From Micromonospora sp. Llam0 (GTDB lineage: Bacteria; Actinomycetota; Actinomycetes; Mycobacteriales; Micromonosporaceae): DNA of 64,000 bases. Positions 54,085-62,820 of this stretch are shown in pieces. Each line of letters opens with the position of its first letter. Position 1 is the stretch's first letter. Made by a program: the position numbers and the translations under genes. Location: assembly GCF_003751085.1 (NCBI RefSeq), contig NZ_RJJY01000001.1, forward strand, positions 3,596,001 to 3,660,000, in the 5' to 3' direction. The notes under the pieces are model-generated. The model saw only the letters and a program-made list of their open reading frames with translations, did no database searches and was not told where the DNA came from.

Positions 54085-54999
54085 TCAGTCGCCCGGCTTC
54101 TTCCACAGCACGTACTCCAGCTGCAGCGGGCCTTCCTCGCCGTCGACCGACGTGCGCTGGGTGAGGGTGCCGTACCGCCCGTCACTGGTCCGAATGCAGT
54201 AGACCGGAAACAGCCGCCGCCACCGGTTGCCGCTGAACATGCCCTGGACGACCTCCTCGTCGTTCCAGGCCGAGTCGGGCAATGACGAGCAGCCGCCGAG
54301 GGTGGGCGTACCTTCGTCCCAGTCTGCGGCCTGTGCGCCGTTACGCAGCGCAGCCTGGCCGCCGGTCAGCGAACTCCAGGTGCCGGCGAACCGGGGCTCC
54401 ACCAGATCCACCGCCGCGGCGAACTCCGGATCCTGCTCCGGGTCGCCGAACCGCCCGGTGTCCAGGTCGTAGTGCAGGTCGTCACCGTCGAAGACGAGCC
54501 GGTCACCGGCGTACACCGGTTCGCTGTCCAGCGCGTCGGTGATCACGAGCGTGGAGTCGACGGTCGGGTCGGCGGTGATGGTGATCCGGTTCTGTTCGAT
54601 CTCGGTGACGAACCGCCCGTCCATGTCGATCCGCAGCTTGCGGGTGGTGTCGATCCGGAAGACGCTGACCCGCTGCGTACCGTCGATCGTCTGGTTGATC
54701 AACAGGTAGGTGGCGTCCTGGTCGGCCGCCTGCTCACGGGCCGCCTCCTCGGTGGCGTAGATGCCTACCTCGGCGACGATCCGGTACGGCGCTGGCAACG
54801 CCGCCACCGACTCCTTGGCGATCTCGACGACGATCGGCATGACCGCCTCCTCGAAGGCGGCCATCCGTTCGTCGTCGCCACAGCCGGCGACGGCGGTCAC
54901 CGTGACGACGGACGCGACGAGCCCGGCCACCGCCCGGACCCACCGGCCCGACCCGTCACCTCCGTACGACCGCGATCGTCCCGTTCGCTGCACGCGCAC
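54085..54999 (-). CDS. Lipoprotein of unknown function
   Basis: A 304-aa exported protein with a basic N-terminus and a hydrophobic signal (VRAVAGLVASVVTVTAVAG). The lipobox AVAGC sits at about residue 40. The mature part is soluble and acidic, with two further Cys pairs toward the C-terminus (GGCSSLPDS and VYCIRTSDG). I recognise no known domain. The start is the ATG at 54999. Confidence 0.72.
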   Translation of the reverse strand: MRVQRTGRSRSYGGDGSGRWVRAVAGLVASVVTVTAVAGCGDDERMAAFEEAVMPIVVEIAKESVAALPAPYRIVAEVGIYATEEAAREQAADQDATYLLINQTIDGTQRVSVFRIDTTRKLRIDMDGRFVTEIEQNRITITADPTVDSTLVITDALDSEPVYAGDRLVFDGDDLHYDLDTGRFGDPEQDPEFAAAVDLVEPRFAGTWSSLTGGQAALRNGAQAADWDEGTPTLGGCSSLPDSAWNDEEVVQGMFSGNRWRRLFPVYCIRTSDGRYGTLTQRTSVDGEEGPLQLEYVLWKKPGD

Positions 55000-55079
55000 C
55001 TACCGCCTCTCCGACCACACCGGCACCGACCTGCCGGTTGCTGATCATGGTGAGGTGGCCGCGCAAGGTCAACGCCCGG

Positions 55080-55382
55080 TCAGCTCAGCCGGCCCACCAT
55101 CGCGATGTCGAGGGCCGCCGACCGCACGTCGGGCACCGGGTGGCGGCGCAGCCGGTGCAGCGGCGACCGCCACGGCGGCGACCAGCCGTACCGGTCACCG
55201 GCCCGGACCAGCGCCACCGCGAACAGCCCGGCGGCCAGGTCACCCCGCTCGGCGAGCGCCCCGGCGACGGCGGTCAGCACCGCCGGGTCCCAGCTGCCGT
55301 CGGCGCGGCGTACCTGGTCGGTCAGCGTCTCGGCGAGCCGACCGGCGAGCACCGGGAGCAGTTCGGCGGTGGGGTGCGGCAC
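55080..55382 (-). CDS. Small hypothetical protein
   Basis: A 100-aa ORF with no clear homology. It contains a helical repeat-like pattern (LAGRLAETLTDQVRR, then AVAGALAERGDLAAG and VPDVRSAALDIAMV) that may be an armadillo/HEAT-type remnant. It may be part of an older, larger gene. It lies 12 bp after a membrane-protein gene on the same strand. Confidence 0.45.
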   Translation of the reverse strand: MPHPTAELLPVLAGRLAETLTDQVRRADGSWDPAVLTAVAGALAERGDLAAGLFAVALVRAGDRYGWSPPWRSPLHRLRRHPVPDVRSAALDIAMVGRLS

Positions 55383-55394
55383 CGGATGATCGTC

Positions 55395-56054
55395 TCAGCC
55401 GTCGGCAACCGGATGTCCGCTCCCGCCGACGAGCCGGGCGACGAACCGGCGCGACACCGTCCAGCGGTCGAGCAGGTAGCCGCTGACAGTCGTCGCGACG
55501 GCCACCAGGATGCCGGACATCGCCACCGTCATCGCCCAGCGACCTGTGCTGCGGTCGGCCGGTAGTGGGCCGTACCAGCCTTTCTGGTCCACCCACATGG
55601 TCAACTGGTCACCGTCGCGGCGTACCCCGATGTCGTGCCGGTACTGCCAGCCGAGGTCCGCTCCGGTGTCCGACCGCGACAACCGGTACCGCTCGGTTTC
55701 GCTGCCGCGCCAGGTGTCGGTCACGACGACCGGTGTCGGTTCACCCGTGAGGTGCAGATAGACCGGGCCGAGCCCCACGAAGACCGCCCAGCCGAGCAGC
55801 GCGACGGCGACGAGCGCGACCCGTGACGGCCCCGGGATCCGAGGACGGATGGCCCGGACGACGAGCAGTCCCAGTCCGAGACTGCCGCCGACGAGGGCCG
55901 CGCCGACGTAGATCCCCCAGTACTGGCCATTGTGGTAAAGCGAGCCGCTGTAGGCGCACAGGAGCAGCCAGCACAGTACAGCGACGAACGCACTCACCCG
56001 CTGGGCGACCAGTCGTCTCCGGGACACCCGGCCGACGGTAGCGCCCGCCCGCAT
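55395..56054 (-). CDS. Small polytopic membrane protein
   Basis: A 219-aa protein with about four hydrophobic segments (AFVAVLCWLLLCAYSGSL, the next two around residues 45-95 and one near the C-terminus, MTVAMSGILVAVATTVSGYLL). A conserved extracytoplasmic region lies between the third and fourth. Three helices followed by a beta-rich loop with a Trp/Tyr-rich part (WRGSETERYRLSR) is typical of uncharacterised actinobacterial proteins. Possible starts are the ATG at 56054 and a GTG at 56027. Confidence 0.55.
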   Translation of the reverse strand: MRAGATVGRVSRRRLVAQRVSAFVAVLCWLLLCAYSGSLYHNGQYWGIYVGAALVGGSLGLGLLVVRAIRPRIPGPSRVALVAVALLGWAVFVGLGPVYLHLTGEPTPVVVTDTWRGSETERYRLSRSDTGADLGWQYRHDIGVRRDGDQLTMWVDQKGWYGPLPADRSTGRWAMTVAMSGILVAVATTVSGYLLDRWTVSRRFVARLVGGSGHPVADG

Positions 56055-56346
56055 CCGTGCCGGCGCACCGCACCACGGCTCGATCCACTTCGCGTCAGCG
56101 GACAGCGGTACGGCGTGTCGTGTCGATGAGCCGAAGTGGATCACCCCGGTGCCGGTGGCAGATGTGTCCGGGCGGGACATCGGCGCACCCCGGGCGGTTG
56201 TCTGAAACCTGTCTACCGGTTTGCTGCGGCTGACCGGTCGGGTCGGATATGTTTGCCGGCTGCCCTCGACGCAGCGGTGGGCCGTTCCCGAGGTCCGCCT
56301 GTCCGTCGGTGTCCAGTACAGGCGCCAAGACGACAGAGGGGTACTG
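56055..56346. other. Intergenic region before the CRISPR effector operon
   Basis: A 292-bp divergent region. ACCGGT occurs twice about 18 bp apart near 56214-56239. A TTGCTG (56221-56226) is followed 19 bp later by GATATG (56246-56251), a poor but possible promoter for cas10. No CRISPR repeat or other RNA gene is seen. Confidence 0.4.
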
Positions 56347-57969
56347 ATGAACAGCCAGTCTCCAGCGAGCGGCACACGTCGGCACTGGGTGGTAATAGAG
56401 ACCGGCGCCAATCAGGCGTACGTGTTCGCCAGCAACAAACAGGCGGTGAACGTCGGGGCCAGCGAATTGATCTTTCAGGCCGGCACCGAGTGGGTGAAGA
56501 CCGCCGTCGACAAGATCAACGATGGGCGCGCGGAACCCGTCGTCGAGATCGTGGTGGCCGCCTCCGGCAAGGCGCTGCTGCTTGCCGACAAGGCGGACGC
56601 CGGCAGGACGATCATCCGGGCAGTGACCCGTCGTGCACTCGACGAGGCACCAGGGTTGGAAATCTGGGGCACAGTGGATCCGGATCCGGTCACCGACGAC
56701 ACCGACCTGGCGGATGGGCTGACCCGGGCGTACCGGCGGCAGGCGGCATGGCGCAGCCGCCGCCCGTCGCCACTGCTGCGGCACCCGACCCTGCCGTTCA
56801 CCCGGCCCTGCCACTACTCGGGACAGCCGTCGACCGAGATAGAAGAGGAGGGCGGCACCCCGTACCCGAGGGCCGCCAGCGTCGACGCGGCCTGGCGGCG
56901 ACGCAACGCCGGCCGGGACCGGATGGCCAGGCAACTCGGCAACGACGCGGTCGTCGATGCCGCGAAGCTGGCCGACGGGGTCAGCAACGCCGGCTGGATT
57001 GCGGTGATGCACGCCGACGGCAACGGCATCGGCGACGTGTTCCGCAAGATCAGCACGACGTACAGCGGTCAGGATTTCCTCACCAAGCTGGGTGCCTTCA
57101 GCCAGGCGCTCGACAAGGTGACGGTCGCCGCGCTGCGGTACGCCGTCGAGCAGGTCAACGACCGGACCGGTTGGCTGCTGCCGCTGGTCGTCGGCGGCGA
57201 CGACGTGACCGTGATGATGGACGCCCGGCCCGCGTTCGAGGTGACCGCGACCTTCGTCGAGCAGTTCGCGCGGACCGCCGCCGCGCACCCGGGTATCGCG
57301 CGCGTGCTGGCCGATGTCGGGCACCCGGGGCTGACCGCGTGCGCCGGGATCGCCTACGTCAAACCGCACTACCCGTTCAGCCAGGCGTACGAGTTGGCCG
57401 AGGAGTTGTGCAGCTCCGCCAAGCAAATCAAGCGGGTCGACGAGCGCTGTGGCGCGCTGGACTTCCACGTGCTGCATGACTCGGTCGGGCAGCGCCTGGA
57501 ACGGATCCGTACCCCGCTGACCGTGCGCGACGGCGGCACCGGCGAACTGCGGCTGTGGCCCGGCCCGGTGGTGGTCGGCGAGCCGGAGGAGGGCGGCTGG
57601 GCGGCGGCCCGCGACGTCACGCTGCTACGGACGGCGGTGAAGGAGTTGGGCAAGCGGTCGAGCGAGGACGATCCGCCGGTGTTGCCCCGCAGCGCTCTGC
57701 ACCGGTTGCGGCAGGCGCTGCTCGCCGGCCGGACCGAAACGTACCGGGCCCGCGACCAGGCCACCGTCTGGGCGCCCAACCGTGCGAAGGCGGAAGCGTT
57801 CCTGCGGGACCATCTGCTGGTCGATGAACCGCCATCGGGTTCCGGCGTCACGTTCAGCCGGATCCTCGGCGCGATCGACCTGATCGACATGGCAACTGGA
57901 ACCGCTCCGCACACCGCGGCGGAACCGGCCGACACCCGCACGACGCAGCCGTCCCGGGAGGCTGCCTGA
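56347..57969 (+). CDS. cas10: Cas10 of a type III-D CRISPR complex, HD-less
   Basis: The large subunit of a type III CRISPR effector (540 aa). The N-terminus lacks an HD nuclease domain and begins directly with a Palm-like fold (WVVIETGANQAYVFASNKQAV). The first cyclase-type Asp is in MHADGNGIGD (D224). The catalytic GGDD is intact in LVVGGDDVTVMM (residues 283-286), so cyclic oligoadenylate synthesis is plausible while HD-type DNA cleavage is not. The zinc-knuckle region is reduced to a single Cys (TRPCHYSGQP). The ATG follows a GAGGGG site. Its stop overlaps the next gene (TGATG), making it the first of a coupled operon. Confidence 0.9.
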   Translation: MNSQSPASGTRRHWVVIETGANQAYVFASNKQAVNVGASELIFQAGTEWVKTAVDKINDGRAEPVVEIVVAASGKALLLADKADAGRTIIRAVTRRALDEAPGLEIWGTVDPDPVTDDTDLADGLTRAYRRQAAWRSRRPSPLLRHPTLPFTRPCHYSGQPSTEIEEEGGTPYPRAASVDAAWRRRNAGRDRMARQLGNDAVVDAAKLADGVSNAGWIAVMHADGNGIGDVFRKISTTYSGQDFLTKLGAFSQALDKVTVAALRYAVEQVNDRTGWLLPLVVGGDDVTVMMDARPAFEVTATFVEQFARTAAAHPGIARVLADVGHPGLTACAGIAYVKPHYPFSQAYELAEELCSSAKQIKRVDERCGALDFHVLHDSVGQRLERIRTPLTVRDGGTGELRLWPGPVVVGEPEEGGWAAARDVTLLRTAVKELGKRSSEDDPPVLPRSALHRLRQALLAGRTETYRARDQATVWAPNRAKAEAFLRDHLLVDEPPSGSGVTFSRILGAIDLIDMATGTAPHTAAEPADTRTTQPSREAA

Positions 57970-60473
57970 TGACCAACGCCAAGCCAACAGTTGGCAACAC
58001 GGGCCTGCGCAACGGCCAGCCGTTCACCGTCGACGTGGAGTTCCTCAGCGACTGGGCGTGCGGCACCGGCACCGGCCGGCACGGCGCGGTGGACCGGGAG
58101 GTGCAGCGCGACGCCGACGGCCTGCCGATGCTGCGCGGCAAGGCACTCGCGGCGGTGCTGCGCGACGCGGCGGAGACCGTCGCCACCGGTTTGGACGGAG
58201 GCGTCACCGGCACCTGGCACGACTGGGTGGAGGCGGTCTTCGGCAGCCAGCCCGGTGCGTCGTCCCGGCAACGGCTCGGTCCTGGCAAGGCCGGCGAGCC
58301 GCGACCGCAGCCACGCTCGACGCCGGTTCCGGCAGCGCTGCAGGCCCGGCCGCTGCGCCTGCCAGAAGAGGTGCGACGCGCGGTCGCCGCATTCGACGAC
58401 CGTGACCGCGTCCTGGCCCGGGAGGCGGCTGTGCTGCTGCGCCCCGGAGTGCAGATCGACCAGTATCGGCACACCGCGGCCGACGACATGTTCCGCGTCG
58501 AGGAACGGGCAGCGGTCGGGTTGACGGTGACCACCGACTGGCAGCTGTCCTTCGCCGGGCTCGCCGTCGGCGAACTGGTGCCGTGGGAGGCCGAACTGCT
58601 GCTGCTGGCCGCCGCCCGGCTGGTCGACGCCGTCGGCGGCAAGCGTCGACGCGGTGCCGGACGATGCCGCGTCACCATCGCCGGTGACGGAGCCAGCGGC
58701 ACTGGCGACGGGACTCGGTTGGCCGATCTGCTGCGCAGAATCGATCAGGCGAAGACCCCGGCCGAGGCGATGCCGACAACCGTCGCTGAGACGGCCGACA
58801 CGCAGACGGCCGAGACGCAGACGGCCGACACGATGCTCGGCGCGAAGGCAAAGGCCGCGCCTGAGCACCGCCACGACCTGCGGATCACCGCGCTCACTCC
58901 ATTGATGGTGGCCCGTGGCGTGCTCGGCAACCTGGTGTTGTCCGAACGATTCGTGCCCGGTACGTCGCTGCTGCCGATGGTGGCCAAGGCGCTCGGCGAC
59001 CGCGCCACCGAGCTGATCACCAGCGGTCAGGTGGTGGTCACCAACGCCACCGTCGAGGTCGACGGCAAGCGGTCGCTGCCGCTGCCCCGTGCCCTGCACC
59101 AGTTCAAGGACGCCGACCCCGAACAGTCGGACGAACCACCGGTCCTGGTGAACCTGCTGAAGCCCCGTACCGACGACGGCCAACGGCTGCGAACAATGCC
59201 CGGTTTCTGCATCCGCGATACCGCCGGCGGCGGCGGTATCCGCATCGCCGAGGCGGATCTGGTGACGCAGGCACACGCCGTCATCGACGACGCGTCACAG
59301 CGGCCGACCGAGGATTCCGGTGGCCTGTTCATCCACGAGGCGATCGCTGCCGGCACCGTGCTGCGCTGCGAGCTGTGGCTGCCCGCCGACACGAGGCTGG
59401 ACACCGAGTGGCTCAACCGCGAGCACGCGATCGGGCGGTCCCGCAAGGACGACTACGGCCACGTCAGGGTCGAGGTCATCGACCGACCCGGCGAGCCGGC
59501 GCTGACCAGCCGTAGCGAAGATCCAGCCAACGGCGAACTGGTCGTCTGGCTGCTGTCGGACCTGCTGCTGCGCGGCCCCGCCGGTGCGCCGGTGACCAGT
59601 TTGGACCAGCTGGGAACCGTGCTCGGCGCGGCGCTGGGCATCGACCTGACGCTGCCGGAGCAGGAGCCGGGACAACCACCGGCGGAGTTCGTCACCACCC
59701 GGCGGGTCGAGTCGTGGCAGCGCCGTTGGTCGATGCCGCGCCCGTCGCTGACCGGGATCGCAGCCGGCAGTGTCGTGCGGTTCCAGATGAGCGGGGTGCC
59801 CGACGACGGGGCGCTGCGCCGGGTCGAGGCCACCGGGCTCGGGGAGCGCACCGCCGAAGGCTACGGCCGGCTGGCGTTGCAGCCCTGGCTGCTCGGCGAA
59901 GAGACGGTTCGGCTATCCGCACCCGACGACCAGAGCAAGGGCGGCAGCAACGGCAGCAGGGGCGGTGAGGGCACGGCCCGCCGGTGGCTCGCGGATGACG
60001 TACCGGCGTTGGCGGTCGAACTGCTGCGGCGTGGCTGGCGGCGGGAACTGCACCGGACGGCAGCGGTCCGGGCAGCCGACGACGCCCTGCGCGATCTGCT
60101 CGTGCCGGGCAACGCGACCGCAGCACAGCTGGGCGTCCTGCGCACGTTGGCCGACCGGCTCACCGCCGGTGACGGCCCGGCGCAGTTGCGGGGCTGGATC
60201 GCGGCGACCCGGCGCAACCCGCCACGCATGCAGGTGTGGGGCGAGCGGCGGCTCGATCAGTTGGCGCTGCTGGCCGGCGGCCACGAGGAGTTGTGGACGC
60301 ATCTGGGTGTACGCCCGCCGGAACCCGTCGCGGGCGAGTTGCACCGGCAGGCAGCCGGTTGGCTGCTCACCGAGGTGGCACGGGCCGAGGTCGAGCGACG
60401 CCGCAACCCGACGACAGACGACGACCAGCTGGCCGGTCCGCAAGCCGATCGCAACGAGGAGGTGCCAGCATGA
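57969..60473 (+). CDS. Fused Cas7-Cas5 (Csx10)-Cas11-like subunit
   Basis: An 834-aa fusion. Residues 1-240 are a Cas7/Csm3-type RAMP: AVDREVQRD (Asp42) aligns with the Csm3 cleavage Asp, and the glycine-rich loop KRRRGAGRC is near 225. A linker holds a 15-bp tandem repeat. Residues 300-650 are a Csx10/Cas5-like RAMP with RSRKDDYG and the loop GERTAEGYGRL. Residues 670-815 are Ala/Leu/Arg-rich and helical, as expected for Cas11. The order Cas7-Cas5-Cas11 is that of the III-D2/III-Dv Cas7-5-11 protein. It would hold the crRNA 5' end and one target-cleavage site. Confidence 0.85.
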   Translation: MTNAKPTVGNTGLRNGQPFTVDVEFLSDWACGTGTGRHGAVDREVQRDADGLPMLRGKALAAVLRDAAETVATGLDGGVTGTWHDWVEAVFGSQPGASSRQRLGPGKAGEPRPQPRSTPVPAALQARPLRLPEEVRRAVAAFDDRDRVLAREAAVLLRPGVQIDQYRHTAADDMFRVEERAAVGLTVTTDWQLSFAGLAVGELVPWEAELLLLAAARLVDAVGGKRRRGAGRCRVTIAGDGASGTGDGTRLADLLRRIDQAKTPAEAMPTTVAETADTQTAETQTADTMLGAKAKAAPEHRHDLRITALTPLMVARGVLGNLVLSERFVPGTSLLPMVAKALGDRATELITSGQVVVTNATVEVDGKRSLPLPRALHQFKDADPEQSDEPPVLVNLLKPRTDDGQRLRTMPGFCIRDTAGGGGIRIAEADLVTQAHAVIDDASQRPTEDSGGLFIHEAIAAGTVLRCELWLPADTRLDTEWLNREHAIGRSRKDDYGHVRVEVIDRPGEPALTSRSEDPANGELVVWLLSDLLLRGPAGAPVTSLDQLGTVLGAALGIDLTLPEQEPGQPPAEFVTTRRVESWQRRWSMPRPSLTGIAAGSVVRFQMSGVPDDGALRRVEATGLGERTAEGYGRLALQPWLLGEETVRLSAPDDQSKGGSNGSRGGEGTARRWLADDVPALAVELLRRGWRRELHRTAAVRAADDALRDLLVPGNATAAQLGVLRTLADRLTAGDGPAQLRGWIAATRRNPPRMQVWGERRLDQLALLAGGHEELWTHLGVRPPEPVAGELHRQAAGWLLTEVARAEVERRRNPTTDDDQLAGPQADRNEEVPA
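58790..58834 (+). repeat. 15-bp triplicated repeat in the linker
   Basis: GACGGCCGACACGCA and two near-copies (58790-58804, 58805-58819, 58820-58834) stand in tandem, encoding ETADTQT-like residues between the Cas7 and Csx10 domains. Slippage could change linker length without changing frame. Confidence 0.85.
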
Positions 60474-62224
60474 GCCGCCAGGTGACCAGCAGGTGGGAGC
60501 TGACCGGCGTCCTCGTCGCACAGGCGGCGGTGCACATCGGTGGTCTCGACGCCGGGCCGGCGCAGCTGGTCCAGGCCCGCGACGGTGCCGGCCGGCCGCT
60601 GCTGCCCGGCACCGCGCTGGCCGGGGTGATCCGCTCCGCGCTGCGCGGGGCGGGGAACCCCGACAGCGCCCTCTGGGGCCTGCCGTCCGATTCGGACGGC
60701 GACGGCGGGCAGGCTTCCTGGGTACGGATCGACGACGCCCCCGCGCTCGACAGCCCGCACGTCGAGGTACGCGACCACGTGTCGATCGACCGGTTCCACG
60801 GTGCGGCGGCCAAGGGGCACCTGTTCAGCCGGGAGGTGCTGGCCGCCGGCACCCGATTCGCCTTCCGCATGGTGGTCGACGCCCCCGCAGACGGCGACGC
60901 GGCGGCGGCGCGGACTCTGGTCGAAGCGGTCGCGGCTCAGCTACGCGGCCCCGGCATCGGCGTCGGCGCGGCCACCACCCGTGGGCTCGGCCTGGTCCGG
61001 CTGACGGACGCCGTACTGCGGAAATCGGATCTGGCGACCCGGGCCGGCATGCTCGCCGCGCTGCGCACCGGCGGGGAGCCGGTCGACCTGCCCACCGCGG
61101 ACCCGGACCAGGTGCCGGCCGGTGTGCTGCGGATCGTCGTGCCGTGGCGACCGCACGGTCCGCTGGCGGTGCAGGTCAGCTCGGACGGCGACGTAGTCAG
61201 CGCCTTCCCGTTGACCGGACGGAACAAGGCTGGCATCCACCTGGAGTTGCCGGGCAGCTCGATCAAAGGTGTGCTGCGCAGCCACGCCGAGCGGATCACC
61301 CGTACGGTGACCGGCAAGTCCGCTTCCGAGGACTTTTTGGACCAGATGCGGGCCGACGGGCTCGGCTCGGTGGCGGCGCTGTTCGGCACCGCCGCCGCCC
61401 GCGACAGCAGCGACCGGGATCTGCCGACCGGTCGGCGCGGCGCGTTGCAGGTGGCCACCTGCATCAGCCGGGCGACCTTGCCGGCGGCCCAGTGGGACGC
61501 GGTGCGCCTGCTGCAGCAGCGCCTCGGCGACAGTGCGGGTGGTGGTGGTGGTGCTGAGACCGGCAAGAAGCCCGACAACAGACGATCAAGAAGACCAAAG
61601 AAGCATCCGCAGGCGGCCGGCAGCACCACGAATGCGGCCAGCATGGACGGTGCCGAGCAGGAAGTAGACGTGCACCGGGCCGCGTTGGGCCGACTGCAGC
61701 TCGCCGTCGACGAACTGAACCGTGGCGTCAAGGGCATCAAGTTCATGATCGCGCACCACGTGGCGGTGGACCGGTGGACCGGCGGTGCTGCGGACGCGCT
61801 GCTGTTCGCCACCCTGGAACCGCACGCCACTGACGACAAGGCGGGCAAGGCCGACAAGGCGTGGCACCCGATCACCCTCGATCTGCGGGTCAACGAACTC
61901 GGGCCGGCGCCGTCGGAGCCGGGCACCGAATCCGAGCAGGACGGGCAGTTCGCCCCGCCGCCAGAACAGCTTGCCGCGCTGGCGTTGCTGCTGCTGGTGC
62001 TGCGGGACCTGTGCGACGGCTGGCTCGGCTTCGGCCACGGCACCACCCGTGGCGCCGGTGGCGTGCGGGTCGACGCCGACCAGGTCTGCTTCACTGCCGG
62101 CTCGATGACCGGCTGGTTCAGCTGCCTCGACGGCCGGTCGCTGGCCCAGGTGCTGGCCGACCAGGAGCTGACGGAGTCGCTGACCACCGCCTGGCTGGCC
62201 ACGGCTGAAGGAGCACAGGTATGA
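60470..62224 (+). CDS. Double Cas7 (Cas7-2x) subunit
   Basis: A 584-aa protein made of two Csm3-like RAMP domains. The first (about 1-185) has the HIGG start, PLLPGTALAGVIRSAL, HVSIDRFHGAAAKGHLFS and the loop GAATTRGLGL. The second (about 225-545) has ELPGSSIKGVLRSH, HHVAVDRWTGGAADALLF and GFGHGTTRGAGGV. A low-complexity insertion (about 350-400: a run of five Gly then a Lys/Arg-rich stretch) breaks the second domain. Cas7-2x subunits occupy two crRNA positions of III-Dv complexes. The Csm3 cleavage Asp is not obvious in the first domain. It overlaps both neighbours by 4 bp. Confidence 0.85.
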   Translation: MSRQVTSRWELTGVLVAQAAVHIGGLDAGPAQLVQARDGAGRPLLPGTALAGVIRSALRGAGNPDSALWGLPSDSDGDGGQASWVRIDDAPALDSPHVEVRDHVSIDRFHGAAAKGHLFSREVLAAGTRFAFRMVVDAPADGDAAAARTLVEAVAAQLRGPGIGVGAATTRGLGLVRLTDAVLRKSDLATRAGMLAALRTGGEPVDLPTADPDQVPAGVLRIVVPWRPHGPLAVQVSSDGDVVSAFPLTGRNKAGIHLELPGSSIKGVLRSHAERITRTVTGKSASEDFLDQMRADGLGSVAALFGTAAARDSSDRDLPTGRRGALQVATCISRATLPAAQWDAVRLLQQRLGDSAGGGGGAETGKKPDNRRSRRPKKHPQAAGSTTNAASMDGAEQEVDVHRAALGRLQLAVDELNRGVKGIKFMIAHHVAVDRWTGGAADALLFATLEPHATDDKAGKADKAWHPITLDLRVNELGPAPSEPGTESEQDGQFAPPPEQLAALALLLLVLRDLCDGWLGFGHGTTRGAGGVRVDADQVCFTAGSMTGWFSCLDGRSLAQVLADQELTESLTTAWLATAEGAQV

Positions 62225-62820
62225 GCACAATCGTGCGTACCGTTCGATCGGTCCACGCGGGCCCGGCGGGCGCGGCGCTGGCGGCCTTCGCCGATGGCAC
62301 GTCGGGGATCGGGTTCTGCTACCGGCCGGCGGACGTCCGCTGGTTCCGGTTCGCCTCCGACGGGGTGGCCCGGGGCGCTGACGGGTCGGCGCTCGACCTG
62401 ACCGGCGTGTTCGAGCTCCGTGCGTTCACCGGCGAGGCCGAGCTGCGCTGGCTGCATGACAGCGGCGGGACGGGCACCGCTCACTGGGTCGGCGAGTCCG
62501 ACACCGACCGCAGCCAACCGGGCATGCCGTGGCGGCTGCGGCACAAGCCGTACGAGCGGCTGCTGTGGGGTGCCGTGGTCGGCCAACGCAACGACCACGG
62601 CTGGGTGACGCTGCACGACGGGCGGATCGGCACGCTGCCGGTGCCGGTCGACGGGCCGGCGGCGGAAGGCTCCCTGGTGTGGCTGCAGGCGGTCGAATAC
62701 GCCGAGACCGACGAGCACGGCAACGTGGCCGTCGTGGATGAACGCCTGGTCGGGCTGGTGGCCAAGCCGTTTCCGACGCCGAAGGACCCGAAGCCGAAGA
62801 ACAAGGGGGCCGCACGATGA
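62221..62820 (+). CDS. csx19: Csx19 (TIGR03984-like) subunit
   Basis: A 199-aa protein with the family core FELRAFTGEAELRWLHDSGG and WGAVVGQRNDHGWVTLHDGRIG. It ends in a Lys/Pro-rich tail (FPTPKDPKPKNKG). Csx19 is a III-D-specific accessory protein that binds the complex. The start ATG overlaps the previous stop (ATGA) and its stop overlaps the next start, so its place in the operon is fixed. Confidence 0.82.
   Translation: MSTIVRTVRSVHAGPAGAALAAFADGTSGIGFCYRPADVRWFRFASDGVARGADGSALDLTGVFELRAFTGEAELRWLHDSGGTGTAHWVGESDTDRSQPGMPWRLRHKPYERLLWGAVVGQRNDHGWVTLHDGRIGTLPVPVDGPAAEGSLVWLQAVEYAETDEHGNVAVVDERLVGLVAKPFPTPKDPKPKNKGAAR

Noticed and set aside
53707..54285. Plus-strand ORF upstream of the lipoprotein
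   Set aside because: Biased composition, no domain, and it overlaps the lipoprotein gene.
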